DNA of 64,000 nt from Fictibacillus arsenicus. GTDB taxonomy: Bacteria; Bacillota; Bacilli; Bacillales; Fictibacillaceae. Numbering within the stretch: position 1 is the first letter of the stretch; each line of letters begins with the position of its first letter. Made by a program: the position numbers and the translations under genes. Under the pieces are notes generated by a model, which was given only the letters and a program-made list of their open reading frames with translations, was not told the origin of the DNA and ran no database searches. Below, piece by piece: positions 1-9,476 of the stretch. The stretch lies in contig NZ_CP016761.1 of assembly GCF_001642935.1 (NCBI RefSeq), positions 3,596,001 to 3,660,000 of the forward strand, given 5' to 3'.

Positions 1-900
1 TACTAACGCCGGAACTCTTAAACGATTCAAGATAAAGCTGAATAAACCAGCTGTAGAAATTATGATCATAACAATGGATGTTGTTACTGCCGATTCTTTA
101 AAAATCTTAGGCAGCTCTTTCCACTTGATTTCGCGATAAATGAATACACCAACAATGAATGCATAAGCGACTGCGACTACAGCAGCTTCTGTTGGCGTGA
201 AGATTCCTCCATAAATACCACCAAGTACAATAATGGGCATCAATAATGATAGAATTGCGCTTTTAAATGCTTTGAACGTATCGCTGACGTTTGCTTTTTC
301 TACTCCAAGATAGCCTTTTCTTTTTGAAACAAAGTAAGCTGAAATCAATAACGATATCGTAATAACGATCCCAGGAATGACACCTGCCATAAACATATCT
401 CCTACAGACTGCTTGGCTGCTATTCCGTATAAGATAAGAGGGATACTTGGTGGGATGATTACGCCAAGCGCCCCAGATACGGCCTGGTTTGCACTAGCAA
501 AGTTCACATGGTAGCCTTTTGCAATCATAGCTGGAATCAAAATCGACCCGATAGCTGCTGTAGTGGCTGCCCCTGATCCAGAGATAGCAGCAAAGAACAT
601 GGAAGTAATGATAACAACCATCGCAAGACCACCCGTAATATGCCCAACAAGACTACTTGCAAAGTTTACGAGTCTTTGTGATATACCACCAACTTGCATC
701 AAGTATCCTGCCAGAATAAAGAATGGAATCGCCATTAAAGGAAATGAATTAATTGAATTAAACATCTGCTGAGGTACCAACTGTAATGGTGCGAGATCTC
801 CCATCCCAGCAATTAAAGTTGTTGATAATCCTAATGCTATGGCAATAGGTGTACCTATAATAAAGAGGAATGCTAATGATAAAAAGAGTAAAGCGACCAT
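1..900 (-). CDS. TRAP transporter large permease DctM (3' end outside window)
   Basis: Large membrane subunit of a TRAP carboxylate transporter, which imports an organic acid with sodium or proton symport. The first 300 codons are present and the frame stays open to base 1; family members have about 425 residues, so about 70 percent is seen. ATG at 900 follows AAGGAGG by 8 bases and abuts the TAG of the DctQ gene, so the two are translationally coupled. Long hydrophobic helices alternate with the conserved AISGSGAATTAAIG segment and a VIIPPSIPLILYG segment typical of DctM. It is the last visible gene of the operon that starts at the LacI regulator. The substrate is not readable from sequence. 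Confidence 0.93.
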   Translation of the reverse strand, partial: MVALLFLSLAFLFIIGTPIAIALGLSTTLIAGMGDLAPLQLVPQQMFNSINSFPLMAIPFFILAGYLMQVGGISQRLVNFASSLVGHITGGLAMVVIITSMFFAAISGSGAATTAAIGSILIPAMIAKGYHVNFASANQAVSGALGVIIPPSIPLILYGIAAKQSVGDMFMAGVIPGIVITISLLISAYFVSKRKGYLGVEKANVSDTFKAFKSAILSLLMPIIVLGGIYGGIFTPTEAAVVAVAYAFIVGVFIYREIKWKELPKIFKESAVTTSIVMIIISTAGLFSFILNRLRVPALV

Positions 901-1395
901 CTATAATTCCTCCTTACCAATAAAGTCTTCTATTAAACTAGCAACCGTATTAATTAGCATTAATGCTCCACCTACAGGAACAGCAAGCATTGGCCAAAAC
1001 ATGGACAATCCAGTTGTAGGAGCAGTTTGAAACGATACATTTTGCGCCATCTTGAAGCCATAGATAATGAGTATGATATAAAACACACTCGTACAAACAG
1101 ACATGATTACTTTTAGAACTTTTGCTCGATTACCTGTTAACTTGTTTTGCAGAATATCTACTGCGATAAGCGAACCTTCCTTAACTGCATAAGCTGCACC
1201 TAATAAAGTTAGCCAGATCATCAGAAACCTAGAAGCCTCTTCCGAAAAAGTAAGAGAATTACCTGCTACAAATCTTGCGAATACTTGCCAAGTAATGAGT
1301 ACGCTCATGACTGCAAGCATAATAAATAACAAATATCCAACCACTCTATTTAGTAGGTTTGTTAGTCTTACATATTGTCTTAATGTGTGTACCAT
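901..1395 (-). CDS. TRAP transporter small permease DctQ
   Basis: Small membrane subunit of the same TRAP transporter, 164 residues with four predicted helices, the normal size and topology for DctQ. The family signature is visible as EEASRFLMIWLTLLGAAYAV at about residues 52-71. The start at 1395 lies 5 bases behind AAGGAGGGG. It sits between the binding protein gene upstream and dctM downstream; its stop codon touches the dctM start. A G/C-rich stem-loop (1415-1429) separates it from the binding protein gene and may set the ratio of the subunits. Confidence 0.93.
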   Translation of the reverse strand: MVHTLRQYVRLTNLLNRVVGYLLFIMLAVMSVLITWQVFARFVAGNSLTFSEEASRFLMIWLTLLGAAYAVKEGSLIAVDILQNKLTGNRAKVLKVIMSVCTSVFYIILIIYGFKMAQNVSFQTAPTTGLSMFWPMLAVPVGGALMLINTVASLIEDFIGKEEL

Positions 1396-1414
1396 TCTAA
1401 CCCCTCCTTAGAGA

Positions 1415-1429
1415 GGGGGGAGTCCCCCC
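1415..1429 (-). other. intercistronic stem-loop between dctP and dctQ
   Basis: Six G and six C around a three-base loop form a strong hairpin in the 41-base gap between the binding protein gene and the small permease gene. There is no U-run after it, so it is not a standard terminator. In other transporters such hairpins protect the binding-protein mRNA; that role here is inference. Confidence 0.5.
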
Positions 1430-1436
1430 AATAAAA

Positions 1437-2450
1437 TTAATAATCGTAATTTCTGACTTTATTGATCAGTTCTTCATTAATTTCTGGTGCCCATTTTTTA
1501 TATACAGGTTCTACTGCTTTTCTGAACGCTTCTAAATCTGGTGATGCAACTTCCATTCCATTTTCCTCTAGCTTTTTAAGTGATTCCTTCTCCAGTCGCT
1601 GACTTGCTTCACGCTGTACTGGTGTTGCGAGCTTCGCGGCTTCTAAGACTGCATCCTGATCTTCTTTTGATAAAGAGTCAAACAATTGTTTGCTCATCAT
1701 AAATGGTAGTGGAGAGTATACATGACCTGTTAGATTGAGATATTTTTGCACTTCATGAAAACGCACATCTAAGATTGTTGGAATCGGATTTTCTTGGCTT
1801 TCAATTACCCCTTGTTGAAGGGCTGTATATACTTCAGGCCAAGCCATTGGTGTAGCATCTGCTCCGAATGCTCTCCATGTATCAACTTGAACTTCACTTT
1901 CTTGCGTTCTGTGCTTGATTCCTTTTAAATCATCTGGTTTATTTATTAGGCGCACATTGTTTGTTTCATGACGCACACCATTTTCCATCCAAGACAACAC
2001 TTTTACGTTTGCCTGATCTTCTATTTTTTTTGCTAATTCTTCCCCGATTTCTCCATCAAGTACCGCATAAGCATGATCTACATCTTTAAATAAATAAGGT
2101 AAGTCAAACATTAAAATATCTTTTACAAAGCTGCCGATAGGGCCTGTAGAAGCAACTCCCATATCGATCGTATTGATCCCCATACCTTCTACTACTTCAC
2201 GCTCTCCACCAAGTTCGTTATTATAATGAAGTTTTACAGACAACCGTCCATCGGTTAGGCGTTCTAGTTCCTTCTTGAATTTCTTTAAACCTTCATCATG
2301 ATGAGACCCTTCACCTAGTGGCAGACTCACATCGAAAACTCGTTCTTCTCCGTCAGCAGATGCACCACTCGTTTTATCTGCACCACAACCCGTCATAACT
2401 AGCATGGAAAGAATAAGCGACAAAACGATTAAAAGATGTCCTTTTTTCAT
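1437..2450 (-). CDS. TRAP transporter substrate-binding lipoprotein DctP
   Basis: Extracytoplasmic solute receptor of the TRAP system, 337 residues. The N-terminus is a lipoprotein signal: KK, a hydrophobic stretch and the lipobox VMTGC with Cys at residue 22, so it is probably anchored to the outer face of the membrane. Family segments are visible: GIKHRTQESEV, with the Arg that clamps the substrate carboxylate in DctP proteins, then MAWPEVYTALQQGVIESQEN. It lies downstream of the CoA-transferase gene and upstream of dctQ and dctM. The linked CoA enzymes suggest a short-chain hydroxy- or keto-acid as ligand, which is inference only. Confidence 0.92.
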   Translation of the reverse strand: MKKGHLLIVLSLILSMLVMTGCGADKTSGASADGEERVFDVSLPLGEGSHHDEGLKKFKKELERLTDGRLSVKLHYNNELGGEREVVEGMGINTIDMGVASTGPIGSFVKDILMFDLPYLFKDVDHAYAVLDGEIGEELAKKIEDQANVKVLSWMENGVRHETNNVRLINKPDDLKGIKHRTQESEVQVDTWRAFGADATPMAWPEVYTALQQGVIESQENPIPTILDVRFHEVQKYLNLTGHVYSPLPFMMSKQLFDSLSKEDQDAVLEAAKLATPVQREASQRLEKESLKKLEENGMEVASPDLEAFRKAVEPVYKKWAPEINEELINKVRNYDY

Positions 2451-2476
2451 TTTTAAATTTCCTCCCCTTTTTGATA

Positions 2477-4084
2477 TTAGTTAGCAACAGAAACCCTGTT
2501 TTTAGAAACGCTGCCATAAAATGATTCTTCGAAACCCATACATCCCTCCGTAAAAATATCAGCATCCATGAGTTTTAAATCATTTGAGATAATTGGGCTA
2601 AAATCCATATGCGCTAAAATGTCTCGATCAATATCAATGCCAGGTGCAATTTCAATTAATTCAACGCCTTGCTTTGTTAGTTGAAAGACCGCCCGTTCTG
2701 TTACATACAATACATTCTGGTTCTGTTCTTTAGCATAGTTACCGCTAAAAGTAATTTGGTTAACTGATTGTTTGAATTTTCTGAATTTACCTTCCGTAAT
2801 AATCTCTACCTTTTGATCACGAATCGCTAGTTCACAACCTCCTGCTGTAAACGTTGAACAAAAGACTACTTTTCTAGCGTTTTGAGTAATATCAATGAAT
2901 CCACCACACCCAGCTGTCTTACTTCCAAATTTACTGACATTCACATTTCCTACTTCATCTATTTCTGCCGTACCCATGTAGGTGATGTCTACACCTCTGC
3001 CCGTATAATAATCAAATTGATAGGGGTGTTCGATAATCGCCTCAGCGTTACGAGTGATACCAAAGTCTGTTCCCCCAAGCGGCTGACCGCCGATTGCGCC
3101 TGACTCAATCGTTAAAATGATATCTTCTAATATTCCTTCTTCTTTAGAAACTGGCCCTACTGTATCACCTGGGATTCCTGTCCCTAAATTCACAACAGCT
3201 CCAGGAAATAGTTCTTTAACAGCTCGTCTTCCAATAATTTTTCGCATGTTTAATGGAATTGGAGCAAGTTCCTCAAGTGGTTCTTTTAACCATCCGCTGA
3301 ATACGGGATTATAATAGGTACATGCTGTTTGGCGATGATTTTGCTCTGGTTCATCCGCAACCAGAATATGATCAACATAGATACCTGGTATAACTACATC
3401 TTTTGGAGCAAGTGTCCCACGTTTTACATAGTTCTTAACTTGAACTATAACTTCTCCGCCGTATCTTTTGGTTGCTTGAGCCACAGATATAGCTTCTAGC
3501 TTTAATGCTTCATCTTCCATGGTAATATTGCCAAATTCATCGGCGGTCGTTCCCCGTATTATACATACATCCAAAGGCACTTCTTTATAAAAGAGGTATT
3601 CTTCATCATGAATGTGAATTAAATCTACTAAACTCTCACTTTGCTTAGCACTCTCATTCATACGACCGCCTTCAATTCTAGGGTCAACGTACGTTCCGAG
3701 TCCTACCTTTGAGAAATTACCAGGTTTTCCACCCGCCATTGCACGAAACAAATGCGTGAGCTGGCCTTGAGGAAGGCAATGTGCTTCAACATCATTGTTA
3801 TGAATAAGTTCTCCCCATCTTGGAGCAAGTCCCCAATGTGAGCCTATGATCTTAGATACGAGTCCTTTATGAGCCAGGTGCTCTATACCATTGATTCGAT
3901 CGCTATGACCAGCTGCATGAATGAGTGTTAATTGATTCGGATAGCCTTTTGTTAAAAAGCTCTCTTCTAGCTCTTTCAGAAATGTCTCACATGCACCCAT
4001 TAAGGTGAATCCGCATAATGCTAACGTGCTCTTATTTTGAATAGAGGAGACAACGGAAGATGCATTTGTCTTTTTCTTGTTCAT
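2477..4084 (-). CDS. family I acyl-CoA:carboxylate CoA-transferase (YdiF-like)
   Basis: Moves CoA from an acyl-CoA donor to a free carboxylate, activating an imported acid without ATP. At 535 residues it is the fused alpha-beta form seen in E. coli YdiF and propionate/acetate CoA-transferases, not the two-subunit form. The beta half contains ILTIESGAIGG, where the Glu is the expected catalytic residue that forms the CoA thioester, followed by QPLGGTDFG. An N-terminal TLIHAAGHSD segment belongs to the alpha half. It lies between the dehydrogenase and TRAP genes, so a likely job is to activate the acid brought in by the transporter. Confidence 0.9.
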   Translation of the reverse strand: MNKKKTNASSVVSSIQNKSTLALCGFTLMGACETFLKELEESFLTKGYPNQLTLIHAAGHSDRINGIEHLAHKGLVSKIIGSHWGLAPRWGELIHNNDVEAHCLPQGQLTHLFRAMAGGKPGNFSKVGLGTYVDPRIEGGRMNESAKQSESLVDLIHIHDEEYLFYKEVPLDVCIIRGTTADEFGNITMEDEALKLEAISVAQATKRYGGEVIVQVKNYVKRGTLAPKDVVIPGIYVDHILVADEPEQNHRQTACTYYNPVFSGWLKEPLEELAPIPLNMRKIIGRRAVKELFPGAVVNLGTGIPGDTVGPVSKEEGILEDIILTIESGAIGGQPLGGTDFGITRNAEAIIEHPYQFDYYTGRGVDITYMGTAEIDEVGNVNVSKFGSKTAGCGGFIDITQNARKVVFCSTFTAGGCELAIRDQKVEIITEGKFRKFKQSVNQITFSGNYAKEQNQNVLYVTERAVFQLTKQGVELIEIAPGIDIDRDILAHMDFSPIISNDLKLMDADIFTEGCMGFEESFYGSVSKNRVSVAN

Positions 4085-4107
4085 CTCATCAACCTCTTCT
4101 TTTTTAT

Positions 4108-5007
4108 TTAAAGCGTTACTGATACTTTCTCAGATTCTACTTTTTCTCCCTTTTCATTGTAGGTATAGAATCCCCGCCCCGTTTTTCTTCCGAGATTTCC
4201 AGATTCCACAAGCTTTTTTAACAATGGTGCAGGACGATATTTCGAATCATCAAATCCTTCATACAGACCTTTCATTGTTGCTAATAATACGTCTAATCCT
4301 ACAAAGTCCGCTAACATGATAGGGCCCATTTTATGATTAGCTCCAAACTTCATTGCATCATCCACATCTTCGGGTTTTGCACCTTCCATGACACAGTAGA
4401 TCGCTTCATTGACCATAGGTATCAACATACGGTTTACTAGGAAACCCGGATAGTCCTTACAAGTAACGCCATTCTTTCCGATATCTTTTACAAACTGAAG
4501 TGTTGTATCATATGTCTCTGATGAAGTAACTATGGATGGGATAATTTCTACTAAATTCATAATTGGTGCAGGATAAAAGAAATGCAGTCCTATTACTTTT
4601 TCGGGTCGTTTTGTGGATCCTCCGATTGCAGCAATAGATAAACCTGATGTGTTTGATGCTAATATCGCATCTTCATTGAGGATATGATCTAGTTGAGTAA
4701 ATACTTTCTTCTTGATTTCTAATTCTTCTGGAACAGCTTCAATGACTAAATCAGCGTCATGAATTTCGTTGATTTCAAAGGTTGCATGAACATGTTGTAG
4801 TGTTTTTTGAACGTGCTCGGCAGGGCATTTCCCTTTCTCCGCTTTACGTTGGAGATTCTTTTCAATTAAATCTACCGCTTTCTGCAAACGCTCCTGGTCA
4901 ACCTCAACCATGTAGACATCTTTTCCAGACTCTGCGATCACTTGAGTAATACCTGAACCCATGAGTCCTCCGCCAATTACAGCTACTTTATTAATTGCCT
5001 TCATCAT
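4108..5007 (-). CDS. 3-hydroxyacyl-CoA (3-hydroxybutyryl-CoA) dehydrogenase
   Basis: NAD-dependent oxidation of (S)-3-hydroxyacyl-CoA to 3-ketoacyl-CoA in the cytoplasm. 299 residues, close to the usual 280-300. The N-terminal Rossmann motif [14 protein letters not shown] is at residues 8-21; [17 protein letters not shown] carries the catalytic His, and [11 protein letters not shown] the Glu region; the C-terminal helical domain with GFLVNRML follows. Two ATGs are adjacent, so the start may be 5004. The next gene upstream is an SDR that may act on the opposite enantiomer, giving the operon access to both hydroxyacyl-CoA stereoisomers. Confidence 0.93.
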   Translation of the reverse strand: MMKAINKVAVIGGGLMGSGITQVIAESGKDVYMVEVDQERLQKAVDLIEKNLQRKAEKGKCPAEHVQKTLQHVHATFEINEIHDADLVIEAVPEELEIKKKVFTQLDHILNEDAILASNTSGLSIAAIGGSTKRPEKVIGLHFFYPAPIMNLVEIIPSIVTSSETYDTTLQFVKDIGKNGVTCKDYPGFLVNRMLIPMVNEAIYCVMEGAKPEDVDDAMKFGANHKMGPIMLADFVGLDVLLATMKGLYEGFDDSKYRPAPLLKKLVESGNLGRKTGRGFYTYNEKGEKVESEKVSVTL

Positions 5008-5029
5008 ATTTCCTCCCCTTGGTTAGAAA

Positions 5030-5770
5030 TTAAAGGACCATTCCACCACCGACATTGATGAGTTCTCCATTTATGTAAGATGCTTGGTCTGATGCTAAAA
5101 ACGCAATGCAATTTGCAACATCTTCTGGTTTACCTGCTCTCCCCATAGGGATCTTGGAAACCATGATGTCCCACACTTTTTCAGGCACACCGCGAGTCAT
5201 GTCTGTATCAATAAAACCTGGACAGATCGCATTAACCGTGATGTTCTTTTTTCCTAGTTCTCTTGCTGCTGTTTTTGTTAGTCCTACTACACCAGCTTTT
5301 GCTGCGGCATAGTTTGCTTGACCAACGTTACCCAGCCAACTGGCAGATGATATGTTTACAATTCTGCCGTGTTCTTGTTCACGCATGATCTGACTAGCTG
5401 GTTTCATCGTATTAAATACACCTGTTAAATTTACGCCTAAAACTGCATCCCATTGTCCGTGATCCATCTTATGCAACATGGAATCTCTGTTAATTCCTGC
5501 ATTGTTAACAAGGATATCTAATCTTCCATGTTTTTGTGCTGTTTCTTCAACAAGTCTCTTGGCTTCTTCTTTTACTGCGACGTTGCAAAGAAATACTTCA
5601 GCACGACCACCATTTGTTATGATCTCTTCTTTTGTCGCTTCTGCTCCTTCTTCATTCATATCACTAATGACAACATGTGCTCCTAACTCCGCTAATTTTT
5701 CAGCTATACCTTTTCCTAATCCACGCGCCGCTCCAGTTACAACTGCTACTTTTCCAGTCAAATCGATCAT
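5030..5770 (-). CDS. SDR 3-oxoacyl reductase / acetoacetyl-CoA reductase (FabG/PhaB-like)
   Basis: NAD(P)-dependent short-chain dehydrogenase of 246 residues, the classical SDR size. Visible motifs: VTGAARGLGKGIAEKL at the cofactor site, NNAGINRD, the catalytic Ser in NISSASW, and YAAAK with the active Tyr and Lys. ICPGFIDTDMT and a NVGGG C-terminal end are FabG-like. FabG/PhaB enzymes work on (R)-3-hydroxyacyl thioesters. Given the operon, the likely substrate is a CoA ester such as (R)-3-hydroxybutyryl-CoA rather than an ACP ester; that is inference from context. A housekeeping fabG would be expected elsewhere, in a fatty acid cluster. Confidence 0.9.
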   Translation of the reverse strand: MIDLTGKVAVVTGAARGLGKGIAEKLAELGAHVVISDMNEEGAEATKEEIITNGGRAEVFLCNVAVKEEAKRLVEETAQKHGRLDILVNNAGINRDSMLHKMDHGQWDAVLGVNLTGVFNTMKPASQIMREQEHGRIVNISSASWLGNVGQANYAAAKAGVVGLTKTAARELGKKNITVNAICPGFIDTDMTRGVPEKVWDIMVSKIPMGRAGKPEDVANCIAFLASDQASYINGELINVGGGMVL

Positions 5771-5797
5771 GTTGTTTCCTCCACTCTCTATCTGTAT

Positions 5798-6976
5798 TTA
5801 TACTAATTCAAACAACGTTGCGATGCCTTGACCTCCACCAATACACATTGTTGAAACACCGCGTTTTGCGTTTCTTCTTTTAAGTTCCTCAAGTAATTTA
5901 ATGGTGATAATAGCACCTGATGCCCCAATCGGATGACCAAATGCAATCGCCCCGCCATTTACGTTTACTCTTTCTTTCTCTATTCCAAGGTCCTTTATAA
6001 CAGCAACCGATTGTGCGGCAAAAGCCTCATTCAATTCCATCAGATCAATCTGATCTAATGTAAGGTTTGCTTTTGCAAGAAGGTTCTTGACACCCGGTGC
6101 AGGAGCAAAGCCCATCACTTCTGGATCAACACCCGCTAAAGCTTGTTCTCGGACATAAGCGAGAGGTGCTAACCCTAGTTGTTCCGCTTTATAACTACTC
6201 ATCAAAACAAGTGCAGCTGCTCCGTTATTAATCCCTGAAGAGTTACCAGCTGTAACGGTACCCCCTTCTTTAAAAGCAGGTTTTAGCTTAGATAATTTCT
6301 CTAGAGTCGTGCCTCTTCTAGGATGTTCATCCGTATCAAAGATCGTAACTTCTCCTCTTTTCCCTTTCACTTCAACGGGAACAATCTGTTCTTTAAGATA
6401 ACCATTGTCGATTGCTTCAATTGCTTTCATCTGACTTTCATAAGCAAATTGGTCTTGTTCTTCCCTTGTTATACCGTAACGTTCAGCTACAATCTCTGCT
6501 GTTATTCCCATAGGGTAGTTACCAAAAGGATCTGTAAGCGCTGTCAATAAACCGTCTTCTAATTGAGCATGACCAAATTTATATCCATAGCGCCCTTTTC
6601 GAACGTAATATGGGAGCTGATCCATATTTTCGGTTCCACCTGCAACGACTACCTCTGCATTTCCAGACTGGATCTGTTGCACTGCACTGTTTATGGCTTG
6701 CAAACCAGAACCACAAAGGCGATTTACGGTATAAGCATTACTAGATGAAGGAATACCTGCACGGATTGCGCACATTCTAGCTATGAATGCGCTTTCAGCA
6801 ACTTGCCCAACACAGCCCATTACGACTTCATCAATCGTATCTGAACTAATTCCTGCTCGAGAAATTGCATCTTTTATCGCTGAAGCACCTAAATCAGCTG
6901 CGTGAACGCCAGAGATAGCGCCTCCCATTGTACCAATCGCTGTCCTTGCATAACTAACAATAACTACTTCCTTCAT
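5798..6976 (-). CDS. acetyl-CoA C-acetyltransferase (thiolase)
   Basis: Thiolase of 392 residues, the standard length. It splits acetoacetyl-CoA into two acetyl-CoA, or runs in reverse. All active-site blocks are present: the nucleophilic Cys in [11 protein letters not shown] near residue 88, [18 protein letters not shown], the His in [11 protein letters not shown], and the second Cys in MCIGGGQG near the C-terminus. It follows the LacI regulator by 2 bases and starts the enzyme series of the operon. With the dehydrogenases and CoA-transferase it completes a route from an imported hydroxy- or keto-acid to acetyl-CoA. Confidence 0.94.
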   Translation of the reverse strand: MKEVVIVSYARTAIGTMGGAISGVHAADLGASAIKDAISRAGISSDTIDEVVMGCVGQVAESAFIARMCAIRAGIPSSSNAYTVNRLCGSGLQAINSAVQQIQSGNAEVVVAGGTENMDQLPYYVRKGRYGYKFGHAQLEDGLLTALTDPFGNYPMGITAEIVAERYGITREEQDQFAYESQMKAIEAIDNGYLKEQIVPVEVKGKRGEVTIFDTDEHPRRGTTLEKLSKLKPAFKEGGTVTAGNSSGINNGAAALVLMSSYKAEQLGLAPLAYVREQALAGVDPEVMGFAPAPGVKNLLAKANLTLDQIDLMELNEAFAAQSVAVIKDLGIEKERVNVNGGAIAFGHPIGASGAIITIKLLEELKRRNAKRGVSTMCIGGGQGIATLFELV

Positions 6977-6978
6977 AT

Positions 6979-8013
6979 TTACTCCACCATCCCCATTTTC
7001 AGTTTTTTGACAATATCACTGCTTTCACGAATGATTAACTTAGGCTCTAACAAAAAATTCTTATGAGGTTGTTCTTCTTTTTCTTTATTCGCTAGTATTT
7101 GCATTAAGATTTCAGCACCAATCCTGCCTATTTCATACGTATGAACATCTATGGTTGTTAGCGGAATTCGAAAATCTTCTGAGAAAGATATATTATCAGA
7201 TCCAATCACAGAAACCTCTTCTGGCACTTTGTATCCAGCATCGAGCAATGCTTTGATTGCACCAAATGCCATAATATCACTTGCTGCAAAAACTGCTGTT
7301 GGAACATCACCTGTTGCAAGAAGACTATTCATATCGTTATAGGCACTCGTAATCTGGTAATCACTCATAATCATTCGGTTTTCTTTTAAAGCTAATCCAT
7401 GTTCTAATAACGCCTTTTTATAACCTTCTTCGCGTTGAACACTATTCAACCGTCCACCTCCCATAAAGGCTATATCACGATGGCCTAAATTAACCAGATA
7501 GTCGGTTGCCATCTTTCCAACTTTCTCGCTATCGATCCGAACGACGTTTCCTTGATAATCATCCGGTGCACGATTAATGAGAACGTGTGGGATGCCTTCT
7601 TTTTGAAGAAGCTGCGTGCAAGGTGAATTATTTTCATCTATGGTTGCCAGGATAATACCATCTACCCCTTGATCCAACATAGATTGAAGAAGCTCGTACT
7701 CTTTTTCCGAATCATCCCCTGTTGGACAAAGTATTAAATGGTATCCATTAGCTAGGGCTATATCTTCTACACCTTTTAACATGAGCGGATAAAACGGATT
7801 GGTGATTTCAGTAACCGTCACTCCGATTAACTTTGATTCTTTTCTTTTTAAACTCCTGGCGATCTTGTTCGGTCGATAACCCAGCTCATCAATTGCTTTC
7901 TCCACTCTTGCTTTTAAATCCTCACTTACAAACTTTGTTTTATTTACAACAGCTGATACAGTAGCAATTGACACATTGGCTTTTTTTGCTACATCTTTAA
8001 TCGTGATTGTCAC
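6979..8013 (-). CDS. LacI-family transcriptional regulator
   Basis: Transcription factor with an N-terminal LacI helix-turn-helix (TIKDVAKKANVSIATVSAVV), the hinge RPNKIARSLKRKESKLIGV, and a periplasmic-binding-protein-like sensor domain with NPFYPLMLKG and a C-terminal TTIDVHTYEIGR segment. I place the start at the GTG at 8013, 8 bases behind GGGAG; a GTG three codons earlier (8022) is possible but overlaps that ribosome site. It is the first gene of the thiolase-TRAP operon and has CG-centred palindromes just upstream (8027-8054 and 8102-8129), which points to autoregulation and control of the operon. The effector is unknown, possibly the transported acid or a CoA ester of it. Confidence 0.93.
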   Translation of the reverse strand: MTITIKDVAKKANVSIATVSAVVNKTKFVSEDLKARVEKAIDELGYRPNKIARSLKRKESKLIGVTVTEITNPFYPLMLKGVEDIALANGYHLILCPTGDDSEKEYELLQSMLDQGVDGIILATIDENNSPCTQLLQKEGIPHVLINRAPDDYQGNVVRIDSEKVGKMATDYLVNLGHRDIAFMGGGRLNSVQREEGYKKALLEHGLALKENRMIMSDYQITSAYNDMNSLLATGDVPTAVFAASDIMAFGAIKALLDAGYKVPEEVSVIGSDNISFSEDFRIPLTTIDVHTYEIGRIGAEILMQILANKEKEEQPHKNFLLEPKLIIRESSDIVKKLKMGMVE

Positions 8014-8026
8014 ATCATCCACTCCC

Positions 8027-8054
8027 AGAAAAACGTTTAGCTAGATAGTTAAAA
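8027..8054. promoter_or_regulatory. putative LacI-family operator, imperfect copy
   Basis: The 17 bases AGAAAAACGTTTAGCTA repeat exactly the left part of the perfect palindrome 75 bp away; the right arm has decayed. It contains one AAACGTTT box (8031-8038) and lies immediately before the ribosome site of the regulator gene. Confidence 0.55.
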
Positions 8055-8101
8055 AATATAAATTATTCGTGTATTTATTGCACTTCACTCGGTTATTTTT
8101 C

Positions 8102-8129
8102 AGAAAAACGTTTAGCTAAACGTTTTTCT
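8102..8129. promoter_or_regulatory. putative LacI-family operator, perfect 28-bp palindrome
   Basis: A perfect 28-bp palindrome made of two AAACGTTT boxes (8106-8113 and 8118-8125) around AGCT. AAACGTTT with a central CG is the typical core of LacI-family sites. It lies in the gap between the glycerate kinase stop and the regulator start, where the operon promoter should be. Its centre is 75 bp from the imperfect copy, about seven helical turns, so one tetramer could bridge both. Confidence 0.7.
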
Positions 8130-8174
8130 TGTTTATCATTGTATGATAATTCAGAAAATAAATCTATACCTTTT

Positions 8175-9311
8175 TTAAAACTTTTTTAATTTTAGTGATC
8201 GAGCTATATTCTCAGATGTTATTTCAACATTCTCTTTGGCATGCAATAATGCTTCGTCTAGAGTACTCACACCATTCACGATACTAAATACAGCATCTAT
8301 TCCATACTCATAAATCCTTTCATAACCTATCCCTAAACTTCCAGCAAGACCGATGACAGGTATGTTGTATTGTTTTGCCCGTTTTGCAACTCCTATCGGT
8401 GCTTTTCCTTGTATAGTTTGTGAATCTATTCTTCCTTCACCCGTGATGACTAAATCGGCATCCTGACTAACAGATTCAAAATTAACAATATCTAAGACTG
8501 TTTCAATCCCATTTTTTAAACGTCCGTTTAAAAATGCAATGACCCCTGCACCTAAACCACCCGCCGCACCTGCTCCTGGGATATTTTTAACATTCAAATT
8601 CATGAATTCTTGTATTACATCACCAAGCTGGTTTAATCCCATATCTAAATAAGCAACCATTTCTGGAGTGGCACCTTTTTGGGGTCCAAAAACAGCTGAA
8701 GCTCCTAAATGACCTACAAGTGGATTCGTTACATCACAAGCAGCTTCAATTCTCATGTGTTTAAGTCTATGATCTAAGCCGGTTACATCCATACTTCTAA
8801 TTTGGTTCAGGGAGTCTCCTTGCATTAGAAGTTCTTCTCCATTTTCATCATAAAACGCAATTCCTAAAGCAGAAGCCATGCCTGTACCACCATCATTCGT
8901 AGCTGATCCCCCAAGACCTAAAACAATCCGTTCAACTCCATGATTCAATGCGTCGAGAATTAATTCTCCTGTACCTCTTGTAGAAGTTAGTAGTGGATTT
9001 CTATGTTCTCTAGGAATATGATGAAGTCCAGATGCTGCTGCCATCTCAATCACTGCTGTCTTTTCGTCACCTGTAATCCCATAAAAGGCTTCTACTAAAC
9101 TTCCAAGCGGTCCGGTTACCTTTTTTTTGATCAGTTTCCCGTCAGTTGCATCGATTATAGCTTGTACGGTTCCCTCTCCTCCATCAGCAATGGGAATCTT
9201 AAGGTAATTTGCATTTGGAAAGACTTTACGAAACCCTTTTTCAACGTGATAACATACCTCCATTGCCGTCATACTTTCCTTAAATGAATCTGGTGCAATA
9301 ACAATTTTCAT
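8175..9311 (-). CDS. glycerate kinase (GlxK/GarK family)
   Basis: ATP-dependent phosphorylation of glycerate to 2-phosphoglycerate (or 3-phosphoglycerate), linking glycerate or glyoxylate breakdown to glycolysis. The protein begins with KIVIAPDSFKESMTA, the family signature, followed by IADGGEGT, RGTGELILDAL, LGLGGSATNDGG and ITGEGRIDSQT. Length is 378 residues, as expected. I use the ATG at 9311, which gives the family N-terminus; an ATG five codons earlier (9326) is possible but directly touches the GGAG. It points the same way as the LacI operon and no clear terminator separates them, yet no shared pathway is obvious. Confidence 0.93.
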   Translation of the reverse strand: MKIVIAPDSFKESMTAMEVCYHVEKGFRKVFPNANYLKIPIADGGEGTVQAIIDATDGKLIKKKVTGPLGSLVEAFYGITGDEKTAVIEMAAASGLHHIPREHRNPLLTSTRGTGELILDALNHGVERIVLGLGGSATNDGGTGMASALGIAFYDENGEELLMQGDSLNQIRSMDVTGLDHRLKHMRIEAACDVTNPLVGHLGASAVFGPQKGATPEMVAYLDMGLNQLGDVIQEFMNLNVKNIPGAGAAGGLGAGVIAFLNGRLKNGIETVLDIVNFESVSQDADLVITGEGRIDSQTIQGKAPIGVAKRAKQYNIPVIGLAGSLGIGYERIYEYGIDAVFSIVNGVSTLDEALLHAKENVEITSENIARSLKLKKF

Positions 9312-9476
9312 TGGACAATTATTCATCTCCTTTAAAAAATAGAGTGCTTTCTAGAGTTATTCGATTATTCGACAGTTCTTGCAAGATTCCTTTTTAAATA
9401 ACTACCATATGAATTTTTCCTTTATTTGTTTGGATTATTATTGTATATGCATGTAAATAATAGGGGGTAACAATAG

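Noticed and set aside
8131-8150. TTATCAT/ATGATAA inverted repeat as terminator of glycerate kinase
   Set aside because: Short AT-rich stem with no T-run on the minus strand; it may be another protein site but cannot be called.
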